Program-made: the position numbers and the translations under genes
Assembly: GCA_964435595.1 (NCBI GenBank)
Contig: CAYSZV010000043.1
Span: forward strand, 1 to 8,590
DNA: 8,590 bases
Reading direction: 5' to 3'
Source of the DNA: Izemoplasma sp964435595
GTDB taxonomy: Bacteria > Bacillota_I > Bacilli_A > Izemoplasmatales > Izemoplasmataceae
The notes under the pieces: generated by a model
Told to the model about the DNA's origin: nothing
What the model saw: only the letters and a program-made list of their open reading frames with translations
Databases searched by the model: none
Shown here: in pieces, positions 1-5,626 of the stretch
Layout: each line of letters begins with the position of its first letter
Position numbering within the stretch: position 1 is the first letter of the stretch

Positions 1-27
1 AAAAAAGATCCTTATTGGATCTTTTTT
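1..27. terminator. Rho-independent terminator, probably bidirectional
   Basis: An 11-bp stem pairs AAAAAAGATCC (1-11) with GGATCTTTTTT (17-27) around a 5-base loop. On the minus strand it directly follows the thioredoxin stop codon at 28-30 and would end that transcript. The A-rich and T-rich flanks let it work in both directions, so it may also end a rightward gene lying left of the window. Confidence 0.85.
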
Positions 28-363
28 TTAGTTTACTGCTTCTCCTCTTTCGAGTTTCTTCAAGAAATCGTGCAATGGTTGTTCGGGAACAAACCCTACA
101 TTTTGTCCTAATACTTCTTGTCCTTTGAAGAACACCAAAGTTGGAACACTTGATACACCATATTGATAAGCTTGCGGGTGATCATTTGCATCTGCTGCTA
201 TGAATGTAATATTTTCTAAATCAGGATTTTCTGATAATTTTTCAAATATTGGCTTTAACATTTTACATGGTGGGCAAGTGGTTGTTGCAAATTTTACAAT
301 TGCGATTTTTTCATCTACTAAATAATCTTGGATTTTTTCAACTCTTTTTAATTCTACTAACAT
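28..363 (-). CDS. Thioredoxin-like thiol-disulfide protein with CPPC active site
   Basis: A 111-residue single-domain thioredoxin-fold protein, the usual length for a cytoplasmic thioredoxin, with no signal peptide or membrane segment. The redox motif is C30-P-P-C33 in the context FATTTCPPCK, where classical thioredoxins have W-C-G-P-C: the tryptophan is a threonine and the glycine a proline. The cis-proline loop is present (SSVPT, P74), as are the following VFF strand and a GQ...G turn. The expected role is reduction of protein disulfides, but the altered motif should shift redox potential and partner choice, so it may not be the main TrxA. The ATG start is supported by an AAAGGAGAG Shine-Dalgarno (371-379) 7 bases upstream. 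It is monocistronic: it has its own promoter, and a terminator abuts its stop codon. Thioredoxin-fold assignment is very likely; the exact role is open. Confidence 0.92.
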   Translation of the reverse strand: MLVELKRVEKIQDYLVDEKIAIVKFATTTCPPCKMLKPIFEKLSENPDLENITFIAADANDHPQAYQYGVSSVPTLVFFKGQEVLGQNVGFVPEQPLHDFLKKLERGEAVN

Positions 364-385
364 AATTCATCTCTCCTTTTCATTA

Positions 386-399
386 AATACAGTTGTATT
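386..399. promoter_or_regulatory. Inverted repeat with TACA-GT-TGTA core (operator-like) at thioredoxin transcription start
   Basis: The perfect inverted repeat AATACA-GT-TGTATT straddles the predicted +1 of the thioredoxin gene and touches its -10 box. The core TACAnnTGTA matches the operator consensus known for BlaI/MecI/CopY-type winged-helix repressors. That a repressor of this family binds here is inference; no regulator gene is in the window. Confidence 0.4.
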
Positions 400-425
400 G
401 TAGTGCATTTTCTAACAAAAAGCAA
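397..425 (-). promoter_or_regulatory. Sigma-A-type promoter of the thioredoxin-like gene
   Basis: On the minus strand a TTGCTT -35 box (420-425) and a TACAAT -10 box (397-402) are separated by exactly 17 bases. Transcription would start near 390, giving a leader of about 27 nt that includes the Shine-Dalgarno. Unlike the other promoters here it has no TGG extension before the -10. Confidence 0.65.
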
Positions 426-444
426 ATAGTTTGCTTGCTAACTA
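420..444. repeat. Overlapping inverted repeats at and upstream of the thioredoxin -35 box
   Basis: AAGCAAA (420-426) and TTTGCTT (430-436) form a 7-base inverted repeat with a TAG spacer, and its left arm contains the -35 box. A second, imperfect palindrome, TAGTT-T-GC-TT-GC-T-AACTA (427-444), overlaps it. These could be a regulator site for the thioredoxin gene or the divergent operon. Short palindromes are common in AT-rich DNA, so this is tentative. Confidence 0.35.
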
Positions 445-489
445 ATTACAAAAATAATAATTACTTTCTTATTCAGTATTAGATTGATT

Positions 490-503
490 TATGGTATAAT
501 ATT
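490..503 (+). promoter_or_regulatory. Extended -10 promoter of the mnmM-nucleotidase operon
   Basis: TATAAT at 495-500 is preceded by TGG (492-494), an extended -10 element. No good -35 box lies 17 bases upstream (TTCAGT at 472-477 is weak), as is usual for extended -10 promoters. Transcription would begin near 507, which supports the ATG at 522 as the start of the first gene. The same 14-base string recurs before the GNAT gene on the other strand (4947-4960). Confidence 0.65.
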
Positions 504-521
504 GTGTTCGAAGGTGATATT

Positions 522-1070
522 ATGTTAGAGAGAATACTACCCTTTGCTCATAATAAAATTAATGAGTATGTATCCAAAGAAGATATTGTAATCGATATGA
601 CTGCAGGCAACGGAAATGATACTATGTTTTTAGCTTCATTGTCTAAAAAAGTTTACGCTTTTGATATTCAAAAAGAGGCTATATCGAATACAAGAAAATT
701 ACTTGAAGAAAACAATATTAGTAATGTAGAATTAATATTAGATAGTCATATTAACGTACAAAAGTATGTGAATGAAAAGATACAATGTGCCGTGTTCAAT
801 TTAGGACATCGTCCCAATGGAAATCCTGACATTACAACTACTGCTTCTACTACAATATCTGCACTTAACAATCTGTTCCCTCTACTGAAAGTGAATGGTT
901 TAATAAGTGTCGTTGTTTATGTCGGTCATAAAAATGGGGAAACAGAATCAGCACTACTAAATGATTTCGTTTCAAACCTACCATCAAAAACATTTGATGT
1001 CGGACAATACTCAACACTGAATAAAAAAAATGCTCCATATAATATATTAATAGAAAAGATTGGTGAATAA
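522..1070 (+). CDS. mnmM: tRNA 5-aminomethyl-2-thiouridine methyltransferase MnmM (YtqB family)
   Basis: A class I SAM-dependent methyltransferase of 182 residues, matching the YtqB/MnmM family (formerly called rRNA methylase-like) over its whole length. Visible motifs are the N-terminal LPFAH, the SAM-binding DMTAGNGNDT (25-34), the second-strand acidic FDIQ (47-50), FNLG (92-95), the STTISAL helix (109-115), the VVYVGH strand (131-136), and a C-terminal LNKKNAPYNILIEK segment equivalent to the family's QKNNPPF...IEK. MnmM methylates the aminomethyl group of nm5s2U at tRNA wobble position 34, completing mnm5s2U where MnmC is absent. The family's usual NLGYLPGG reads NLGHRPNG here. I start it at the ATG at 522, which has an AAGGTG Shine-Dalgarno (511-516). 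An in-frame GTG at 504 lies before the predicted transcription start. It is first in an operon with the nucleotidase gene 2 bases downstream. Confidence 0.92.
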   Translation: MLERILPFAHNKINEYVSKEDIVIDMTAGNGNDTMFLASLSKKVYAFDIQKEAISNTRKLLEENNISNVELILDSHINVQKYVNEKIQCAVFNLGHRPNGNPDITTTASTTISALNNLFPLLKVNGLISVVVYVGHKNGETESALLNDFVSNLPSKTFDVGQYSTLNKKNAPYNILIEKIGE

Positions 1071-1072
1071 TA

Positions 1073-2608
1073 ATGAAAAAACTATTAACATTTACAACTG
1101 TATTCCTTCTACTATTTACACTTAGTAGTTGTGACAATACAGCGCCTATTTCAGAACCTGATCCAGATCCTGAAGTAGATTGCGAATTATATCCAACACA
1201 TATCGATTGTCTTGAAGATCCAGTTGATCCAGTTGATCCAGTTGATCCTGTAGACCCTGTGGATACAGATAAAGATTTCCTAGATATCTTTTACATGAAT
1301 GATTTTCATGGTGCAATCTTAGAAGATGGAGATAGTATGGGATTTGCAAAAATATCAAATTACTTGAACTACTATAAAGAATTAAACCCGGACAATACAA
1401 TCATATTGGCTGGTGGTGATATGCTTCAAGGTAGTGCAATATCTAACTATTATCAAGGACTTTCTGTGATTGATATTATGGACGAGATTGGATTTGATGC
1501 ATTCTCATTAGGAAATCATGAATTCGATTGGGGTCTTGATGTTGTAACACAATATTTTGATGAAGATGAAACAAATGGAGAAGCAGACTTTCCACTTCTT
1601 GGTGCAAACGTCTTTTATAAGGGTACAACTACAATTCCTGATTACATAGATCCATACACAATTATTGAAAAAGGTGATATGAAAATTGGTGTAATCGGTA
1701 CAATAGGATACGGGCTAGAGTATTCAATAGCTGCTTCCAAAGTCAGTGATTATGAATTCGCATACCCAGTACCAATTATTGAGGAATACGCAATCCATTT
1801 ACGAACAGTCGAAGAATGTGATATCGTGATATGGGTAGGACATGATTCAGGAAATATAAATGATGACTTAGTGTCCTTGAGTGGTGATGCATCACTAGAT
1901 GCCCTATTTAATGCTCATTCACACAATGAGTATGCTGATACAACAGAGGATATTCCACAAGTACAATCAGGAGCTGTTGGTGAATACGTTGGGCATGTCA
2001 GATTAAACCTTAATGATGATAACGAAGTAATTTCATATACAGCTGAAAACGACAGTCTATATTCAGATGCTAATTTCTTTTCTGAGTATCAACCTGTACA
2101 ATTATTAATCGCAGCGTATATTGATGAAACAGCACCCCTATTTAGTGCTCCTATCATTACCTCAGGAGAAAATCTATCTTCTTATGATTTAAGTTTATGG
2201 CTAACAAAACTATTGGTCTCTTCTACTGGTGCTGACATTGCTTTCCAAAATAGTGGTGGTACTCGAACAGATATTTCAAATAATGAAATCATCACACTTG
2301 CAACATTATATGAAGTATGGCCGTTTGATAATGTGATTAAAACAGTTTACTTAGATGGAGCAATCATCAATAATTTAAAAGCCACTTCATTAATTTACTA
2401 TACTGAAGTTACTGAGTTTGAAGCTGGTGTACTATACAAAGTAGCTACCAATGATTATGTATTTGACAAAGACAATGCCTTCTTAAATGGAGAACAAATT
2501 GAATATACTGGAATCATTTTAAGAGATTTAGTTGAACAAGAATTGTTAGACCAAGCATTGGTTTATGAAAAGTTCTTCTACGCGAATGAAATCCAAACTT
2601 TAGAATAA
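1073..2608 (+). CDS. Lipoprotein 5'-nucleotidase / 2',3'-cyclic phosphodiesterase-type metallophosphoesterase
   Basis: A 511-residue surface lipoprotein. A hydrophobic signal peptide ends in the lipobox L17-S-S-C20. A low-complexity acidic linker (about 21-68) follows, with a C37-x8-C46 pair and five DPV repeats (49-63). The calcineurin-type metallophosphoesterase domain shows all metal-site motifs: D77-F-H79, GGD116, G147-NHEFD152, GH257 and H282-S-H284 (usually GHSH, here AHSH). The C-terminal 5'-nucleotidase domain has substrate-binding NSGGTR (393-398), WPFDN (416-420) and a VATNDYVF segment. The family removes phosphate from extracellular nucleotides, and sometimes opens 2',3'-cyclic nucleotides, so that nucleosides can be imported. 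The ATG lies 2 bases after the mnmM stop with only a short GGTG (1062-1065) ahead, suggesting translational coupling. A terminator follows at once. The exact substrate is not readable from sequence. Confidence 0.93.
   Translation: MKKLLTFTTVFLLLFTLSSCDNTAPISEPDPDPEVDCELYPTHIDCLEDPVDPVDPVDPVDPVDTDKDFLDIFYMNDFHGAILEDGDSMGFAKISNYLNYYKELNPDNTIILAGGDMLQGSAISNYYQGLSVIDIMDEIGFDAFSLGNHEFDWGLDVVTQYFDEDETNGEADFPLLGANVFYKGTTTIPDYIDPYTIIEKGDMKIGVIGTIGYGLEYSIAASKVSDYEFAYPVPIIEEYAIHLRTVEECDIVIWVGHDSGNINDDLVSLSGDASLDALFNAHSHNEYADTTEDIPQVQSGAVGEYVGHVRLNLNDDNEVISYTAENDSLYSDANFFSEYQPVQLLIAAYIDETAPLFSAPIITSGENLSSYDLSLWLTKLLVSSTGADIAFQNSGGTRTDISNNEIITLATLYEVWPFDNVIKTVYLDGAIINNLKATSLIYYTEVTEFEAGVLYKVATNDYVFDKDNAFLNGEQIEYTGIILRDLVEQELLDQALVYEKFFYANEIQTLE
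1217..1261 (+). repeat. Five tandem 9-bp units encoding a DPV-repeat linker
   Basis: Three identical GATCCAGTT units (1217-1243) are followed by two diverged ones, GATCCTGTA and GACCCTGTG. Each encodes Asp-Pro-Val in the spacer between the lipid anchor and the catalytic domain of the nucleotidase. The 9-base period keeps the frame, so unit gain or loss would change only linker length. Confidence 0.9.
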
Positions 2609-2610
2609 TA

Positions 2611-2634
2611 AAAAGGATGCCTCGGCATCCTTTT
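2611..2634. terminator. Bidirectional Rho-independent terminator shared by converging genes
   Basis: The stem AAAAGGATGC (2611-2620) pairs with GCATCCTTTT (2625-2634) around a CTCG loop, with T-runs on both strands. It fills nearly all of the 26-base gap between the stop codons of the rightward nucleotidase gene and the leftward DUF819 gene, and ends both transcripts. Confidence 0.92.
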
Positions 2635-3825
2635 TTAAAACAGTAAATATATATATGCTAGTCCAATTCCTAAGAAGGTCCCGATTGCATATCCAATACT
2701 TCCAACAATCAGTCCTGGAGCTGTTAAAGAATCATTCTTAATTTGTTTGGTGATTGCCGGTACAAATGCTGGTCCATACAGTCCTGCAGTTAACGTCACC
2801 ATAGTACAATCGACATCCACTTTCATAAATTTAGAAATAAGGACATGTAGAATGAATACCCCAAGAGTAATCGTTCCATAAAGAATTAAGGTAGATCCAA
2901 ATATTCCAGCAAACCTAGAAAAGTCCATTGATGAAGCAAGTGCAAAACTGAATACTAGAATAAAGTATTGTCCCAATACATTCATCCCTCTTGTATCACG
3001 AATCGGCTTATTGAATGATCCGATAATACCAAAGACTGTTACACCTATTAATAATACTGGAACCAAATAATCTATCATCGTTCCATCCACACCGCCATTA
3101 AATTGCCATACAACAATTCCTAATAAGGCACTAATCAAAACCATCATAAGTGCGACAAGAAATACATTTAACAATCTTTTTGAAGGTTTAAATTCAGCAA
3201 TCGATACTTCTTCTGTATTGACAACATAGATTTCATCAGTTGTGTATGTATCTTTAATATCAGATTTTAAAAACTTACTTAATAATGGTTTACATAAAAT
3301 TAGAAGAAATAAATAAAACATTGCGCCAATCATCATATCACTAAGATTTGCTGCTCCAATAATAGTAGTGTTTAATTCTAAGACTTTTGCTATGGCATTT
3401 AGATTTGGTGTTCCACCTGTATATAATCCAATTGCCATACCTGATAACTCTGCACCATTTTCAATATTCTTTGCATAAACAGCAAATACCAAACTACTCA
3501 CAACAATCGCTGAAATAATAAGTGATAAAAATGATTTCAAAACGACTTTAGATAGTTTTTTTGTTTCCATTAAATTGGCTCCAAATAAAAGTAATGGAAT
3601 TCCAAGAGCGATCGCAACGTGACTTCCAATTTCTCCGACATCAGTATTCAAAGTAATTGATAATCCAATTGTATTAAATAGTAAAATAAGTAAAGCAACT
3701 ATAATACCCAATAAGTATGCAGTTCCAATTGTTCCAATCCATTTAGTAATAAAGAAATTACTAAATCTCAAAATGAATATCGGAACAAGGAAAATTGCAA
3801 TAGTTTGTATAATAATAATGACCAT
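2635..3825 (-). CDS. DUF819 family multi-pass membrane protein (YjcL-like), putative transporter
   Basis: A 396-residue integral membrane protein with about 11 hydrophobic segments, matching the DUF819 family (PF05684, YjcL-like) in length and motifs. Conserved-looking stretches are GLYTGGTPNLNAIAKVL (133-149), LSDMM (161-165), GLYGPAFVPAITKQI (348-362) and GSIGYAIGTFLG (375-386). The first and third resemble each other (GLY, a Gly/Pro break, then a polar helix start), suggesting two related halves as in elevator-type carriers. A charged cytoplasmic loop (about 184-218) separates the halves. The substrate is unknown and transport is inference from architecture. The ATG starts 2 bases after the stop of the upstream GNAT gene, with AAAGGA (3835-3840) inside that gene as Shine-Dalgarno, so the two are very likely co-transcribed. 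The stop codon abuts the shared terminator. Confidence 0.85.
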   Translation of the reverse strand: MVIIIIQTIAIFLVPIFILRFSNFFITKWIGTIGTAYLLGIIVALLILLFNTIGLSITLNTDVGEIGSHVAIALGIPLLLFGANLMETKKLSKVVLKSFLSLIISAIVVSSLVFAVYAKNIENGAELSGMAIGLYTGGTPNLNAIAKVLELNTTIIGAANLSDMMIGAMFYLFLLILCKPLLSKFLKSDIKDTYTTDEIYVVNTEEVSIAEFKPSKRLLNVFLVALMMVLISALLGIVVWQFNGGVDGTMIDYLVPVLLIGVTVFGIIGSFNKPIRDTRGMNVLGQYFILVFSFALASSMDFSRFAGIFGSTLILYGTITLGVFILHVLISKFMKVDVDCTMVTLTAGLYGPAFVPAITKQIKNDSLTAPGLIVGSIGYAIGTFLGIGLAYIYLLF

Positions 3826-3827
3826 GA

Positions 3828-4922
3828 TTACAAATCCTTTCCATAAATACGATATATTTTAGTGATTTCTCCACCAAATTTTTGAAATGCTGTGATTGGT
3901 TTATGATTATCTTCCATCATGGTACCACCCTCAAAATCAGTAATTCCAGCTTCAACAAAATCATCAAACACTGCATTATATATATGTCCAATCAGACCTG
4001 TATTTTGATATTCAGGGACAATATATTGCATTTGTCCTCTTGCTCGTGTTATTTTTTTCTTTAATCTCATAATCTTTAACGGACGAATTCTTCCTTTGGT
4101 TTGTTTGAATACTTGATTATAATCAGGTACAACCAAACAAAAACCAACTGGCTTATTCGTTTCATTTTCTCTAGCTATCTTTACGAACTTAGGATTTAAA
4201 AAGAATTTCATTTGCTCTGCGACATCACGAATCATATCAATCGATGGTGCATCTTGATAAACAATTTCATTTGAAGCAAGACGAATAATTTCCTCTACAT
4301 CAAGTAAATCTTGTTCTAGATTTTTCCAATTCAAACTATCAATACGAACATCATTACTACGCATAAAAAATTTAGAAAATGTAGTTAATCTTTTCTTCGA
4401 TTTTTGATTAACATCTGCATTGAGTAAAACAGTATCAACTGCTTTTGTGTATCCATACTGCTCTAATAATGTTCCATAATATTCAAAATTATAAGAAGTG
4501 AAAATCGAAGGTTCTTTTTTGAATCCTTTTACCATAACACCTCTTCTTGTATCTGGGTCAAACGGACTAAATGTTCCTTCACTATAATCAATCTTTTTTT
4601 GTTTCATATCTTGTTCCATGTAATCGAATAATTCTTTGACAACTTCAAAATTATTCACTGAATCAAAATAACTATAATAACAGACTTCTTTTCCTTGTTT
4701 TTTTGAGTGATCATATGTAAATAGTAATCTTCCTCTTACTTGATTGTTACTATCTACTGACAATATTGCTTTATATGTTTTCTCTTTTAAAACAATTTCT
4801 GCTAATTCCTTCTTTTGAGCACTAAAGATTGGGTATACATAGAATTCATCATCTTTATACAATTCTTCAATAAAGAATATAAACCTATGTAAATCTTTCT
4901 TATTATTTACATCTATAATCAT
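3828..4922 (-). CDS. GNAT-superfamily acetyltransferase-like protein, long double-domain family
   Basis: A 364-residue soluble protein resembling a widespread uncharacterised family of about 380 residues with two tandem GNAT-like folds. The N-terminal half has the family pattern: YVYPIFSAQKKEL (28-40), a RGRLLFTYDH strand (63-72), a YYSYFDSVNNFEVVKELFDY block (82-101), then GVMVKGF and YNFEYYGTLLEQYGYTKAVD (144-163). The C-terminal half has the fuller GNAT signature: KPVGFCLVVPDYNQ (257-270), a beta strand into PEYQNTGLIG (303-312) at the acetyl-CoA pyrophosphate loop, and MMEDNHKPITAFQKFGG (335-351) ending in IYRIYGK. The acceptor substrate is unknown. The start is fixed by a near-perfect AAGGAGGT (4929-4936) 6 bases upstream. 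It has its own extended -10 promoter and leads directly into the DUF819 gene. Confidence 0.82.
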   Translation of the reverse strand: MIIDVNNKKDLHRFIFFIEELYKDDEFYVYPIFSAQKKELAEIVLKEKTYKAILSVDSNNQVRGRLLFTYDHSKKQGKEVCYYSYFDSVNNFEVVKELFDYMEQDMKQKKIDYSEGTFSPFDPDTRRGVMVKGFKKEPSIFTSYNFEYYGTLLEQYGYTKAVDTVLLNADVNQKSKKRLTTFSKFFMRSNDVRIDSLNWKNLEQDLLDVEEIIRLASNEIVYQDAPSIDMIRDVAEQMKFFLNPKFVKIARENETNKPVGFCLVVPDYNQVFKQTKGRIRPLKIMRLKKKITRARGQMQYIVPEYQNTGLIGHIYNAVFDDFVEAGITDFEGGTMMEDNHKPITAFQKFGGEITKIYRIYGKDL

Positions 4923-4928
4923 GAGAAT

Positions 4929-4960
4929 ACCTCCTTATTTGCAATTAATATTATACCATA
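4929..4960 (-). promoter_or_regulatory. Extended -10 promoter and Shine-Dalgarno of the GNAT-DUF819 operon
   Basis: On the minus strand TGG (4956-4958) runs into a TATAAT -10 box (4950-4955), with no convincing -35 box. The string TATGGTATAATATT is identical to the one before mnmM. AAGGAGGT follows at 4929-4936. The element lies in the 39-base gap after the YczE-like gene, so the pair can be expressed apart from that gene. Confidence 0.6.
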
Positions 4961-4961
4961 T

Positions 4962-5579
4962 TTATGAGTTAAATTTCACATTTTTTAAGAGTGTATTGGT
5001 ATAGAATCCAAATATCACACCACTCAATAAGAGAGTGTATACAGTTCCAATATTAATTCCTTCGATTCTCCCATTTAATATACCAAATAAGATTCCTAGT
5101 ATAAACGCACTACCATATGATATATATGTTCCTATTCTTACACTTTTGACTTTATCTTGGATTTCTCTCAAATATACATCCATCGGATGTATTGCCCGAT
5201 TTACTTTTAAATGGAGAGAAATTGAAAACAATAATATTAAGAGTCCTATGAAATTATAAATAAATCTCAATAAAATATGAATTTCACTTATGTTTGGAAT
5301 GAGAGAGACAAATACATCTGTTAAAAATCCAAAGGCAAACAAAAACAAAAACGACTCAATGCACTCTCTATGATCAATCTTTTTACGAATCAATACTGCC
5401 ACAAGATAAGATAATGTAGAAAGAATGACAAAGGAAAGTCCCAAAGAAATTCCAGTAAACGCTTCAAAATTCACTGCAGCCATTCCCCAAGCCGTCATTC
5501 CAAATTCTGTTTGTGCCATTAAAGATTGTCCGAACGCATTCAGCAATACTGCAATCATTAAAACAAGTATTCGTTTCAT
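4962..5579 (-). CDS. YczE/YyaS/YitT-family membrane protein
   Basis: A 205-residue integral membrane protein with about five or six hydrophobic segments: 4-21, 42-64, 76-94, 103-123, 150-170 and 175-194. It fits the YczE/YyaS/YitT family by its N-terminal FGQSLMAQTEFGMTAWG...GISLG segment (17-47), the match to the family's glycine-rich first loop, by FLTDVFVSLIP (85-95), and by the C-terminal IGTVYTLLLSGVIFGFY (177-193). The family's usual P-W-D in the first loop is absent (TAWGM here), so this is a diverged member. Function is unknown. I use the ATG at 5577-5579, with AGGTGG (5584-5589) just upstream; an in-frame TTG at 5598-5600 is less likely because it would leave this ribosome site inside the gene. 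No own promoter is clear; it may rely on read-through from the PFK gene. Confidence 0.78.
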   Translation of the reverse strand: MKRILVLMIAVLLNAFGQSLMAQTEFGMTAWGMAAVNFEAFTGISLGLSFVILSTLSYLVAVLIRKKIDHRECIESFLFLFAFGFLTDVFVSLIPNISEIHILLRFIYNFIGLLILLFSISLHLKVNRAIHPMDVYLREIQDKVKSVRIGTYISYGSAFILGILFGILNGRIEGINIGTVYTLLLSGVIFGFYTNTLLKNVKFNS

Positions 5580-5604
5580 ATTTCCACCTACTTTTGTCAA
5601 AAGA

Positions 5605-5626
5605 AAAGAGTAATTTCTTACTCTTT
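5605..5626 (-). terminator. Rho-independent terminator of the PFK gene
   Basis: AAAGAGTAA (5605-5613) pairs with TTACTCTTT (5618-5626) in a 9-bp stem with a 4-base loop. On the minus strand it is followed by TTTTCTTTT-like sequence. Two bases of the PFK stop codon (5625-5627) lie within the stem. The stem is AT-rich, so read-through into the YczE-like gene is plausible. Confidence 0.7.

Noticed and set aside
504..521. GTG start for the mnmM gene giving six extra residues
   Set aside because: The predicted transcript begins near 507, the AAGGTG ribosome site lies inside the extension, and homologs begin at the later Met.
1217..1261. Short tandem repeat considered as a CRISPR-like array
   Set aside because: Units are 9 bases with no spacers and encode an in-frame DPV linker.
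865..1400. Two antisense open frames of 84-90 codons opposite mnmM and the nucleotidase
   Set aside because: They lack ribosome sites, lie opposite strongly supported genes, and one just mirrors the DPV repeat as LDQLDQ.
5580..5600. TTG start for the YczE-like gene
   Set aside because: An ATG with AGGTGG just upstream gives the normal Lys-Arg then hydrophobic N-terminus.
5595..5600. Perfect TTGACA (minus strand) as a -35 box for the YczE-like gene
   Set aside because: A matching -10 would fall at or inside the start codon (about 5572-5577) and none is there.
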